In this document: positions 47,248 to 60,586 of the stretch, piece by piece
Position numbering within the stretch: position 1 is the stretch's first letter
How the letters are laid out: each line of letters opens with the position of its first letter
Source of the DNA: Polymorphobacter multimanifer
GTDB lineage: Bacteria; Pseudomonadota; Alphaproteobacteria; Sphingomonadales; Sphingomonadaceae
Assembly (NCBI RefSeq): GCF_014205635.1
Contig: NZ_JACIIV010000002.1
Location: forward strand, 158,551 to 222,550
DNA length: 64,000 bases
Reading direction: 5' to 3'
Notes under the pieces: generated by a model
What the model was told of the DNA's origin: nothing
What the model saw: only the letters and a program-made list of their open reading frames with translations
Database searches by the model: none
Position numbers and translations under genes: made by a program

Positions 47248-48647
47248 TCATCACCCGCCACTTCATCGACGTGACCGACCCCGATGGCAGCCGCCGGCGG
47301 GTGCATTATCGCCGCGCCGGAAGTGGGCGGCCGTTGCTCCTCATCCACCAGTCGCCGCGCTCCTCGGCCGAATATGAGCCGCTGCTCGAGCGTTGGGCGC
47401 CGCACTTCACTTGCCTTGCCCCCGACACGCCGGGCTTCGGCGAATCAGCGCCGCTCCCGCATGCGGCACCCGATGTGAACGCTTATGCCGATGCCGTATT
47501 CGCCTTCATGGATGCGGTGGGGCTGCCGCGCGCCGCCGCCTATGGCTTCCACTCCGGCGCCATTACCCTCATCACCGCTGCCCAGCGCGCACCGCAGCGC
47601 TTCTCCGCCATCGCCGCCGAAGGCTATGCGGTTTGGACCGATGCCGAGCGCGCCGACTTTGCCGCACGCTACACTCCGCCCTACACGTTGATGCCCTATG
47701 GCGAGCATCTGACCTGGACGTGGAGCCGCATCCGCGAGCAGAGCTGGTTCTTCCCCTGGTATGCCGCCGATGATGCGCACCGGCTGCCACGCGCGCACGA
47801 CGATGTCGGCCATAACCATGCGATGGTGATGGACGTTCTCGCTGCCGGCCCCAGCTATGCGCTCGGTTATGGCGCCATGCTGCAGGCCCCGCGTGATCTG
47901 CCCGCACCCGGCGACCCCACGCCCCCCGTCCTCATCTCGGGTTATGACGGCGATCCGCTGCAGGCGCATATCGACAGGCTGGGGGACCTGCCGCCGGGCT
48001 GGGCGGCGGAGAAGCACAGTTCGCCCGCCGGTACCGAAGCAGCAGCCCTGGCGTGGCTGCAGGCGCGCGCCGAACCCGGCTTTCCACTGCCGCGCGCGCC
48101 TGATGACGAAGGCTATACAATGAACCAGCTGCACTGGCTGGGGGACCGGGGTGCGGGGCATGTCCACCTCCATGCGCCCGGCTCGGCGGCTGAGTTTGCG
48201 CATGTGCGGGGCCAGTTGACGCTCGATCTGCCCGGCCATGGGCTGAGCGTTCCTGAGGCGACCGATCCCGAGTTGATCTTGGCGCTGCTGGCGGAGGGGC
48301 TGGAGCCGCTGGCAACAGCCGCGATCACGCGTATCACCGGCGATGGCGCCAGCAGCATGCTCGCCGCCCGGCTCGCCGAACAGCTGCGCGTGACGCCCGA
48401 CCCGATCATCCCGGGCCCCTGGCCGCGGCTGCCCGACCTGACCCCCGATCGCTTCGGCAGCCATCTTACCCGCGCCTGGAGCCATGCCCGCGCCGAAGCT
48501 GCGTTCGACCCATGGGATGCGCCGGGTGCCGCTACGGCCCGCACCATTCCGGCCGGCGCGCTCGACCCGGCCCGCCTGCACCGCCGCGCGCTCGCCTCGC
48601 TGCGCAGCCGCGGCGCCAACGCCATTTCACAAGCACTGGAGGACTGA
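47244..48647 (+). CDS. Large alpha/beta hydrolase with a second hydrolase-like half
   Basis: The 467-residue protein is longer than a normal hydrolase (about 280). Residues 1-270 have the usual order: RPLLLIHQSPRSSAEYEPLL, LAPDTPGFGESAP and the nucleophile elbow GFHSGA. Residues 310-370 look like the start of a second fold: LHAPGSAAEFAHVRGQLTLD followed by LPGHGLS. No second nucleophile elbow is clear. The protein may be an internal duplication with one dead half. It is the middle gene of the VOC operon. Confidence 0.75.
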   Translation: MIITRHFIDVTDPDGSRRRVHYRRAGSGRPLLLIHQSPRSSAEYEPLLERWAPHFTCLAPDTPGFGESAPLPHAAPDVNAYADAVFAFMDAVGLPRAAAYGFHSGAITLITAAQRAPQRFSAIAAEGYAVWTDAERADFAARYTPPYTLMPYGEHLTWTWSRIREQSWFFPWYAADDAHRLPRAHDDVGHNHAMVMDVLAAGPSYALGYGAMLQAPRDLPAPGDPTPPVLISGYDGDPLQAHIDRLGDLPPGWAAEKHSSPAGTEAAALAWLQARAEPGFPLPRAPDDEGYTMNQLHWLGDRGAGHVHLHAPGSAAEFAHVRGQLTLDLPGHGLSVPEATDPELILALLAEGLEPLATAAITRITGDGASSMLAARLAEQLRVTPDPIIPGPWPRLPDLTPDRFGSHLTRAWSHARAEAAFDPWDAPGAATARTIPAGALDPARLHRRALASLRSRGANAISQALED

Positions 48648-48649
48648 CG

Positions 48650-49129
48650 ATGGGGATCAAGGAAGACATGCCGCTGCTGGCGCGCCATGAAGGTGTGTGG
48701 GAAGGCACTTACAAATATTACAATTCGGAAGGGTTGGTGGTGGACGAGCATGCCAGCCGGCTGTTCTGCCGCTTCAAGGACGATGCCGAATTTCCATACC
48801 ACCAGACCAACCACTACACCTGGGCCGATGGCCGCACCGACATCCGGGATTTTCCGGCGCGCTACCATGACAAGCGGGTGTGGTGGGACAATGAGCTGAT
48901 CCAGGGCTATGCCGCCGAAGTGGGGTTCGACGAACATGCCCGAACGGTGATGCTCTACTGGCAGCGCACCGGGGACCCGGAGCTGTATCTCTACGAGATG
49001 ATCCAGATCAGCGACGACGGCCAGAGCCGTTGCCGCACATGGCACTGGATCCGCGCCGGCAAGCTGGAGACCCGCACTGCGATCGAGGAACGGCTGGTAA
49101 CGCGCGATTGGGCCTCGCTGGAAGGCTGA
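48650..49129 (+). CDS. Calycin-like conserved protein, possibly DUF3598 family
   Basis: The 159-residue protein begins MGIKEDMPLLARHEGVWEGT, continues with YYNSEGLVVDEHASRLFCRF, and is rich in Trp/Tyr and alternating beta strands, as in lipocalin/calycin ligand carriers. I assign DUF3598 tentatively from its overall pattern. It follows the hydrolase gene by two bases with a GGAGGA site and closes the operon. No signal peptide is present, so it is cytosolic. Confidence 0.7.
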   Translation: MGIKEDMPLLARHEGVWEGTYKYYNSEGLVVDEHASRLFCRFKDDAEFPYHQTNHYTWADGRTDIRDFPARYHDKRVWWDNELIQGYAAEVGFDEHARTVMLYWQRTGDPELYLYEMIQISDDGQSRCRTWHWIRAGKLETRTAIEERLVTRDWASLEG

Positions 49130-49149
49130 ATCACCACTTCCTTCTGTAA

Positions 49150-51591
<2,442 letters not shown>

Positions 51592-51592
51592 C

Positions 51593-54362
<2,770 letters not shown>

Positions 54363-54414
54363 CGGACGCGGCGGCAAGGCCTATCCTGTGCCGGCTTGAA
54401 GCTGGAGAGATCCC

Positions 54415-55629
54415 ATGAACATCCACGCGCCGATTGCCGCCGCCGAGACCGCCCCCGAATGGCCGCGCTTCGATTGGCAGGACCCGATGCTGCTCGAACA
54501 AAGCCTCGGCGAGGAGGAGCGGATGATCCGCGATACCGCGCGCGCCTTTGCCGACCAGCATCTTATGCCGGCGGTGAAGCTGGCGAACCGGCATGAGGAC
54601 ACCGATCCGCAGCTGATCCGCAAGTTCGGCGCGGCCGGGCTGCTCGGGCCGACGATCGATGGCTATGGCTGCGCGGGTGCGTCGTACGTGAGCTACGGCC
54701 TGATCGCGCGCGAGATCGAGCGGGTGGACAGCGCCTATCGCTCGGCGATGAGCGTGCAGTCGAGCCTCGTGATGTATCCCATTCATGCCTATGGCTCCGA
54801 GGCGCAGCGGCAGAAGTGGCTGCCGGGGTTGGCCAGCGGCGAGGTCGTCGGCTGCTTCGGCCTCACCGAGCCCGACGCCGGCTCGGACCCCGGCGGCATG
54901 AAGACCCGCGCGCGCGCCGTGGCCGGGGGCTATACGCTGTCGGGGGCGAAGATGTGGATCACCAATTCGCCGATCGCCGATGTGGCAGTGGTCTGGGCCA
55001 AGTGCGATGACGAGAAGATCCGCGGCTTTCTGGTCGAGCGCGGCGACATCGGCTTTTCCACGCCCAAGATCGAAGGCAAGTTCGCGCTGCGGGCCGGCAT
55101 CACCGGCGAGATCGTGCTCGCCGATGTGCATCTGCCGGCCGAGCGGCTGCTGCCGGGCGTGGAGGGGCTGAAGGGTCCGTTCGGGTGCCTCAACAATGCG
55201 CGCTACGGCATCGGCTGGGGGGCGATGGGGGCGGCGGAGTTCTGCTGGCATGCAGCCCGGCAGTACACGCTCGACCGCAAGCAGTTCGGGCGGCCGCTGG
55301 CGGCAACGCAGCTCGTGCAGAAGAAGCTGGCGGACATGCAGACCGAGATCACGCTGGGGCTGGTGCTGGCGCTGCAGGCGGGGCGGCTGATGGACGCGCA
55401 CAAGCTGGCGCCCGAGGCCATCTCGATCCTGAAGCGCAACAATTGCGGCAAGGCGCTGGCGATTGCCCGCGAGGCACGCGACATGCACGGCGGCAACGGC
55501 GTGTCGGATGAATATCATGTCATCCGCCACGCGATGAACCTCGAGGCGGTGAACACCTATGAGGGCACGCATGATGTGCATGCGCTCATCCTCGGGCGCG
55601 CGCAGACGGGGATCCAGGCGTTCTTCTGA
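54415..55629 (+). CDS. gcdH: Glutaryl-CoA dehydrogenase
   Basis: GcdH oxidises and decarboxylates glutaryl-CoA to crotonyl-CoA in lysine, tryptophan and aromatic breakdown, with FAD and ETF. The 404-residue protein has [76 protein letters not shown] and the end [20 protein letters not shown], with the catalytic Glu in YEGTHD. These are typical of glutaryl-CoA enzymes among acyl-CoA dehydrogenases. A 52-base gap separates it from the hydrolase. Confidence 0.95.
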   Translation: MNIHAPIAAAETAPEWPRFDWQDPMLLEQSLGEEERMIRDTARAFADQHLMPAVKLANRHEDTDPQLIRKFGAAGLLGPTIDGYGCAGASYVSYGLIAREIERVDSAYRSAMSVQSSLVMYPIHAYGSEAQRQKWLPGLASGEVVGCFGLTEPDAGSDPGGMKTRARAVAGGYTLSGAKMWITNSPIADVAVVWAKCDDEKIRGFLVERGDIGFSTPKIEGKFALRAGITGEIVLADVHLPAERLLPGVEGLKGPFGCLNNARYGIGWGAMGAAEFCWHAARQYTLDRKQFGRPLAATQLVQKKLADMQTEITLGLVLALQAGRLMDAHKLAPEAISILKRNNCGKALAIAREARDMHGGNGVSDEYHVIRHAMNLEAVNTYEGTHDVHALILGRAQTGIQAFF

Positions 55630-55707
55630 CGGCGATCGACTGCGAAAGATATTTTTCTGCGGCCTGAAATGCTTGCCCTTTCCCCCGCATCGGCATAGCG
55701 GGGCTTT

Positions 55708-55888
55708 GCGACAGGTTCCCAGAGATGGGACTAACAGGGAACCCGGAAGCAGGCTGACCGCCTGTAGACCGGGGCTGTGCCCGCAACTGTGACCGGCGAG
55801 CGGTCGCTCCACATGCCACTGGCAGCGCAAGCTGCTGGGAAGGCGGAGCGGACGCGATGACCCGGGAGCCAGGAGACCTGCCTGTCGC
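55708..55888 (+). ncRNA. Cobalamin riboswitch
   Basis: The closing stem P1 pairs GCGACAGG (55708-55715) with CCTGTCGC (55881-55888) exactly. Inside lie the conserved pieces of the aptamer: the AGGGAACCCGG segment, CCCGCAACTGTGACCGGC, the B12 box GCCACTGG at 55815-55822 and GGGAGCCAGGAGACC. It precedes a BtuB transporter and a BtuFCD operon, as expected for vitamin B12 control. Ligand binding normally lowers expression of uptake genes. The downstream structure is described in the findings. Confidence 0.96.
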
Positions 55889-55970
55889 GGTCGGTCCTTT
55901 GTCCTGACGGGGTGTTCGGGATGATCGAGGGGTTCCCCTCGCGTGACGACATCGAAGGAGGTGGCGTCAA

Positions 55971-56207
55971 GTGAAGGGCATGTTCCGTTTCGCTGTCTGC
56001 AAGACCGTGCTCCGGCCTGGCCCCGAACGCGCGCTCGCCTCCGCTTGTCCCGACAGGAGGTTCCATGCGCTATACTTTGACTTTTGTTCTGCTCGCCACC
56101 CTCGCCGCACCGGCACTGGCGCTCGACGCGCCCGACACCATCGTCGTCACCGCCAACCGCACCCCGCAGCCGCTGTCGCGCGTCGGCCAGACGATCAGCA
56201 TCGTTGA
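55971..56207 (+). CDS. Possible translated leader frame overlapping btuB
   Basis: A GTG at 55971 has an almost ideal AAGGAGGTG site (55957-55965) and opens a 78-codon frame beginning MKGMFRFAVCKTVLRPGP. It overlaps the first 143 bases of btuB in another frame. The part inside btuB is an Arg/Pro-rich shadow, so a stable protein is doubtful. The strong initiation site is the reason to list it. It may act by being translated, since ribosomes passing through would melt the hairpin at 56038-56060 that hides the btuB start site. Confidence 0.4.
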   Translation: MKGMFRFAVCKTVLRPGPERALASACPDRRFHALYFDFCSARHPRRTGTGARRARHHRRHRQPHPAAAVARRPDDQHR

Positions 56208-57954
56208 TTCGGCCGAGATCGCGCGCCGCCAGACGGCCAATGTCGCCGATATCCTGCGCACGCTGCCTGGCGTGGCGATCGCCCGCAACGGCGGCATCGG
56301 CACCACCGCATCGGTGTTCATCCGCGGGGCGGACAGCGACCAGACGGTGACGCTGATCGATGGCGTGAAGCTCAACGATCCGGCGTCCCCAGGCGGCGGC
56401 TTCAACTTCGGCAATCTGCTGGTGGGCAATATCGACCGCATCGAGGTGCTGCGCGGCTCGCAATCGGTGCTCTGGGGCAGCCAGGCGATCGGCGGGGTCA
56501 TCAACATGATCACCCGCCAGCCGACCGATGCGCTCGCCTTGAATGCGCGCGGCGAATATGGCTATCGGGACACGGGGCAGCTCGTTGCCAATGTTTCGGG
56601 GCGAGCGGGGCCGTTGTCGGCAAGTGCGGGCGCCGGCTATTTCCGCACCCAGGGCATCTCCGCCTTTTCCGAGGCGCGCGGCGGCACCGAGCGCGACGGC
56701 TATGAGAATTACGGCGCCAATGCCAATTTCAACCTCGCCTTGTCCGACAGTATTTCCATCGACGCGCGCGGCTGGCTTTCGCGCGGCGATGTCGGCAGCG
56801 ACGGCTTTCCCCCGCCGAACTTCGCGTTTGCGGACACGCTCGACACGTCCACGACCCGCGAGATCGTGGCCTATACCGGGATCAATGCAGCGTTTCTCGA
56901 TGGCCGCTTCCGCAACCGGCTGGGGTTTGCCTATACCGACACCCGCCGCCGCAACTTCGACCGGGACATCGAGACCTTCGCCAGTGTCGGGCGCAACGAG
57001 CGCTTCGAGTATCAGGGCGTCTTCGACATCAGCGACGGCTGGCAGGCAACGGCGGGGCTGGAGCGCGAGACCTCGCGCTTCAGGACGACGAGCGGCGGTG
57101 CGCCGACCATCGGCCGCGCGCGGCTCGACAGCATCTATGGCCAGCTCGTGGCGACCCCGCTGAACGGGCTGACGCTGACGGGCGGGCTGCGCCATGACGA
57201 GCATGATCGCTTTGGTGGCGCCACCACCTTCGGCGGCAGCGGTGTCTATACGCTCGCGGCCACCGGCACGACGCTGCGCGCCAGCTATGCCGAAGGCTTC
57301 AAGGCGCCATCGCTGTTCCAGCTGCAGAGCGATTTCGGCAACCAGCAGCTGCGGCCGGAACGCTCGAGAGGCTGGGATGCCGGCGTAGCCCAGAGCGCGC
57401 TCGATGACACGCTGGACGCGAGCATTACCTACTTCAAGCGCAACACCAGCGACCTGATCGTCTTCGTTTCGTGCCCGCAACCGCCTGCGGGCATCTGCAT
57501 CGACCGCCCGTTCGGCACCTATGACAATGTGGCAGCGGCACGCGCCGAGGGGGTGGAGATCGCGCTGGGGCTGCGCCCGGTGGAGGCGCTGCGGGTCCAA
57601 GCCAACTATACCTATACCGATGCCACCAACCGCTCCCCGGGCAATGCCAGCTTCGGCAAGCAGCTGCTTCGGCGCCCGCAGGACAGCGTCAGCGCTCTCA
57701 TCGATTATCGCTGGCCGTTCGGGCTGGAGACCGGCGCCACGCTCACCCATGTCGGCCGCACGTTCGACAATGCCGCCAACACCACACGGCTCGAAGGCTA
57801 TGTGCTTGCCGATCTGCGGGCGGCCTTTCCAATCGGGCGCGGCATCGAAATCTATGGCCGGATCGAGAACCTGTTCAACGAGCGGTACGAAACCGTGCTG
57901 CTCTATGGGCAGCCGGGCCGCGCCGGCTATGCCGGCGTGCGGATGCGGCTTTGA
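56065..57954 (+). CDS. btuB: TonB-dependent vitamin B12 receptor BtuB
   Basis: The 629-residue outer-membrane receptor imports cobalamin with energy from TonB. It has a signal peptide (cut near ALA-LD), the TonB box DTIVVTANRTPQPLS, the plug (GGIGTTASVFIRGADSDQTV, GVKLNDPASPGGGFNFGNLL, RGSQSVLWGSQAIGGVINM) and a 22-strand barrel ending in the outer-membrane motif GYAGVRMRL, with an aromatic/Leu C-terminus. The cobalamin riboswitch upstream and btuFCD downstream fix the substrate well. An AGGAGG site lies just before the ATG. Confidence 0.95.
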   Translation: MRYTLTFVLLATLAAPALALDAPDTIVVTANRTPQPLSRVGQTISIVDSAEIARRQTANVADILRTLPGVAIARNGGIGTTASVFIRGADSDQTVTLIDGVKLNDPASPGGGFNFGNLLVGNIDRIEVLRGSQSVLWGSQAIGGVINMITRQPTDALALNARGEYGYRDTGQLVANVSGRAGPLSASAGAGYFRTQGISAFSEARGGTERDGYENYGANANFNLALSDSISIDARGWLSRGDVGSDGFPPPNFAFADTLDTSTTREIVAYTGINAAFLDGRFRNRLGFAYTDTRRRNFDRDIETFASVGRNERFEYQGVFDISDGWQATAGLERETSRFRTTSGGAPTIGRARLDSIYGQLVATPLNGLTLTGGLRHDEHDRFGGATTFGGSGVYTLAATGTTLRASYAEGFKAPSLFQLQSDFGNQQLRPERSRGWDAGVAQSALDDTLDASITYFKRNTSDLIVFVSCPQPPAGICIDRPFGTYDNVAAARAEGVEIALGLRPVEALRVQANYTYTDATNRSPGNASFGKQLLRRPQDSVSALIDYRWPFGLETGATLTHVGRTFDNAANTTRLEGYVLADLRAAFPIGRGIEIYGRIENLFNERYETVLLYGQPGRAGYAGVRMRL

Positions 57955-58787
57955 AGGCGGAGCACCTCTACCGGCTCGCCGGGGCAGCGCTGCTGGCGCT
58001 TGCCCCGGCGCCGCCAGCTCTCGGCGCGGCGCCGGTGCGGGTCGTGTCGATCAACCCCTGTGTCGATGCGATCCTGATGCATGTCGCCGACCCTTCGCAG
58101 ATTGCCGGAATCAGCCATTATTCCAGCGATCCGCGCGCCAGCTCGATCACGCCGGCGCAAGCGGCGCGGTTCGTCGCCACGTCGGGCACCGCCGAGGAGG
58201 TTGTGGCGCTGGCACCCGATCTGGTGATTGCCAGCCCGCATGTCGCCCCGTCCACCGTGGCGGCATTGAGGCGGATGGGGGTGAGGCTGCTCCAGCCGGG
58301 GGTACCGGCGAGCGTTGCCGAGAGCCAGCGCCAGATCATGGAAATCGCCGGCGCTGTCGGCCATGCCGACCGGGGGGAGCGGCTGAATGCGCGGATCGAT
58401 GCAGCATTGCGCGGCGCGCGGACTGCAGGACCAGCGGTGCCGGCGCTCATCTGGCAGGGCGGCGGGCTCGTGCCGGGCGAGAACACGTTGGCGAGCGAGC
58501 TGTTGCGCACAGCCGGCTTCCATAACCTCAGCCGCGATTATGGCCTGAAGGACTGGGATGTGCTGCCGCTCGAGCATCTCGTCGCGCGGCCACCGGCGGT
58601 GCTTTTTTCGGTGGGCGCCTTGCGCGGCGAGGACCGGATGCTTGGCCATCCGGCGGTGAAGCGACTGGCGCGCGACATGGCCGTCCATCGCTTCCCCGAG
58701 CGGCTGCTGCAATGCGCCGGCCTGACGATCATCGATGCGATGACCACGCTCGCCGCCGCGCGGCGGCAGCTCGCCCGGCAGCGATGA
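57951..58787 (+). CDS. btuF: Cobalamin ABC transporter periplasmic binding protein
   Basis: The 278-residue protein is a class III (helical backbone) periplasmic binding protein. After a signal peptide it has RVVSINPCVDAILMHVADPS, then APDLVIASPHVAPSTVAALR and DWDVLPLEHLVARPPAVLF. The fold also serves siderophore uptake, but its place in a riboswitch-led operon after btuB supports cobalamin. It starts at a TTG in the btuB stop (TTGA), as does trpA with its neighbour. Confidence 0.9.
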   Translation: MKAEHLYRLAGAALLALAPAPPALGAAPVRVVSINPCVDAILMHVADPSQIAGISHYSSDPRASSITPAQAARFVATSGTAEEVVALAPDLVIASPHVAPSTVAALRRMGVRLLQPGVPASVAESQRQIMEIAGAVGHADRGERLNARIDAALRGARTAGPAVPALIWQGGGLVPGENTLASELLRTAGFHNLSRDYGLKDWDVLPLEHLVARPPAVLFSVGALRGEDRMLGHPAVKRLARDMAVHRFPERLLQCAGLTIIDAMTTLAAARRQLARQR

Positions 58788-59749
58788 GCCGCGCCCGGAT
58801 CCTGCTGCTGCTGGCAGCCCTTGTTGCGGCCATGCTGCTGTCCCTGCTTGCGGGCAAGGTCTGGGTGCCGCTGTCGGCCTGGACCGACGACGACCCGCGC
58901 TGGCTGATCATTGCCGAGCTGCGAATGCCGCGCACAGTGCTCGCGGCGCTGGTGGGGGGTGCCCTTGGCCTTTCGGGGGCGGCGATGCAGGGTTATCTGC
59001 GCAATCCGCTCGCCGACCCCGGCTTGTTCGGCGTGTCCGCCGGAGCGGCGCTGGGGGCGGTGATCTCGCTGTTCTTCGGCTATGCAGCGGCGGCCTGGAT
59101 GCTGCCGACCTTCGCCCTTGCCGGCGCCGGTATTTCGATGGCGCTGCTGGCGCTGCTCGTGGGGCGCTCGGGAAGCCTGCTGGTGTTCACGCTTGGTGGC
59201 GTGATCCTCTCCAGCATTGCCGGCTCGATGACCGCTTTGGCGATCAGCCTGGCGCCGACGCCCTTCGCCACGTCGCAGATCATCACCTGGCTGATGGGGG
59301 CGCTGACCGACCGCAGCTGGGATGATGTGCGGCTGGCCGCCGTGCTGATCGCCATCGGCGCGGCGGTGCTCGCCTTTACCGGCCGGTCGCTCGATGCGCT
59401 GACGCTGGGGGAGCCGGCGGCACGGTCGATGGGGGTCGATCCGCTGCGGCTGCAGGTAATGATCGTGGTCGGCGTCGGCCTGTGTGTTGGGGCGTCGGTG
59501 GCGTCGGCGGGGATCATCGGCTTTGTCGGGCTGGTGGTGCCGCATCTGGTGCGCCCGTTCACCGGCCACCGGCCTTCGTCGGTCCTGCTCCCCTCGGCGC
59601 TGGGCGGGGCGCTGCTCCTCGTGGTGGCGGACAGCCTGGTGCGCGCGGCTCCCACGGTGAGCGAGCTGCGGCTGGGGATCGCGATGTCGATGCTCGGCGG
59701 GCCCTTCTTCCTGGGGCTGCTGCTGCGGATGCGGCGGCAACTGCCATGA
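58784..59749 (+). CDS. btuC: Cobalamin ABC transporter permease
   Basis: The 321-residue protein has about ten membrane helices of the FecCD/BtuC type, with LRMPRTVLAALVGGALGLSG at the start, GAAMQGYLRNPLADPGLFGV (the conserved coupling region), and FVGLVVPHLVRPFTGHRPSS near the end. It should form the dimeric import channel that takes cobalamin from BtuF. Its ATG overlaps the btuF stop. Confidence 0.95.
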   Translation: MSRARILLLLAALVAAMLLSLLAGKVWVPLSAWTDDDPRWLIIAELRMPRTVLAALVGGALGLSGAAMQGYLRNPLADPGLFGVSAGAALGAVISLFFGYAAAAWMLPTFALAGAGISMALLALLVGRSGSLLVFTLGGVILSSIAGSMTALAISLAPTPFATSQIITWLMGALTDRSWDDVRLAAVLIAIGAAVLAFTGRSLDALTLGEPAARSMGVDPLRLQVMIVVGVGLCVGASVASAGIIGFVGLVVPHLVRPFTGHRPSSVLLPSALGGALLLVVADSLVRAAPTVSELRLGIAMSMLGGPFFLGLLLRMRRQLP

Positions 59750-60516
59750 CGCTGCAGGCGCAGGACCTCACCCTGGCGCTCGGCGGCACGCGCGTGCTCG
59801 ATGGGCTGAGCGCCGGTTTCTTGGCCGGGCAGGTGACCGCCGTGCTGGGGCCGAACGGTGCGGGCAAATCGAGCCTGCTCGCCTGCCTCGCCGGGCTGCG
59901 CGCGCCCGATTCGGGCATGGTGCTGCTGGGCGGGGTGCCGCGTACCGACATCCCACGCCGCGACCTTGCAAGGCGGATCGGCTTCCTGCCGCAGACGGCC
60001 GATGTGAACTGGGATGTCGATGTGGGCACGCTGGTGGCGCTGGGGCGGTTTCCGCACCGCGGCCGCTGGGGGGAGACCGAGGCCGACCGGGCGGCGATTG
60101 CCGCGGCGATGGCAGCGACCGATGTGGCGGCGCTGTCGGGCCGGGTCGTCAACAGCCTTTCCGGCGGCGAGCGCGGCCGGGTGCTTCTGGCGCGGGTGCT
60201 GGCCGGAAGCCCGGAGTGGCTGCTGGCCGACGAGCCGCTGGCCAGCCTTGATCCGGCGCATCAGCTCGATGTGCTCGATTGCCTTCGCGGCATTGCGGCG
60301 CGGGGTGCCGGGGTTATCGTGGTGCTCCACGATCTCAACCAGGCGGCGCGCGTGGCGGATGCGGTGGTGCTCATGCGTTGCGGGCGGATCATCGCCCATG
60401 GTCCGCCGGAAGCCGTTCTGACGCCGGCGTTGATTGCCGAAACCTATGGGGTGTCGGCGCATGTCGGGCATACGCCGGACGGGCAACGGTTCATCATTGC
60501 CACCGGGCGCTGCTGA
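59746..60516 (+). CDS. btuD: Cobalamin ABC transporter ATP-binding protein
   Basis: The 256-residue ATPase has Walker A (VLGPNGAGKSSLLACLAGL), the Q-loop (GFLPQTADVNWDVDVGTLVA), signature SLSGGERGRVLLARVL, Walker B (WLLADEPLASLD) and H-loop (VVLHDLNQAARVAD), all intact. It powers the BtuC import channel. Its ATG overlaps the btuC stop and it closes the operon. It is convergent with katE, 70 bases away. Confidence 0.95.
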   Translation: MTLQAQDLTLALGGTRVLDGLSAGFLAGQVTAVLGPNGAGKSSLLACLAGLRAPDSGMVLLGGVPRTDIPRRDLARRIGFLPQTADVNWDVDVGTLVALGRFPHRGRWGETEADRAAIAAAMAATDVAALSGRVVNSLSGGERGRVLLARVLAGSPEWLLADEPLASLDPAHQLDVLDCLRGIAARGAGVIVVLHDLNQAARVADAVVLMRCGRIIAHGPPEAVLTPALIAETYGVSAHVGHTPDGQRFIIATGRC

Positions 60517-60553
60517 CAGCTCGGCCGCGATCGGCGGGCATGCCAGCCATCGA

Positions 60554-60567
60554 CCGGGCATGCCCGG
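60554..60567. terminator. Perfect palindrome between btuD and katE
   Basis: CCGGGCATGCCCGG is a perfect 14-base palindrome in the 70-base gap between the convergent ends of btuD and katE. It can form a short stem (loop CATG or less). The flanks TCGGCC and GGCCGA may extend it imperfectly. No T tract follows, so it is only a possible bidirectional terminator. Confidence 0.45.
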
Positions 60568-60586
60568 CCGATGACTGGCCAGTCCA

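Noticed and set aside
55680..56064. Protein-coding potential in the 430 bases between gcdH and btuB
   Set aside because: The first part is a clear riboswitch. Only the 55971 frame has an initiation signal worth listing.
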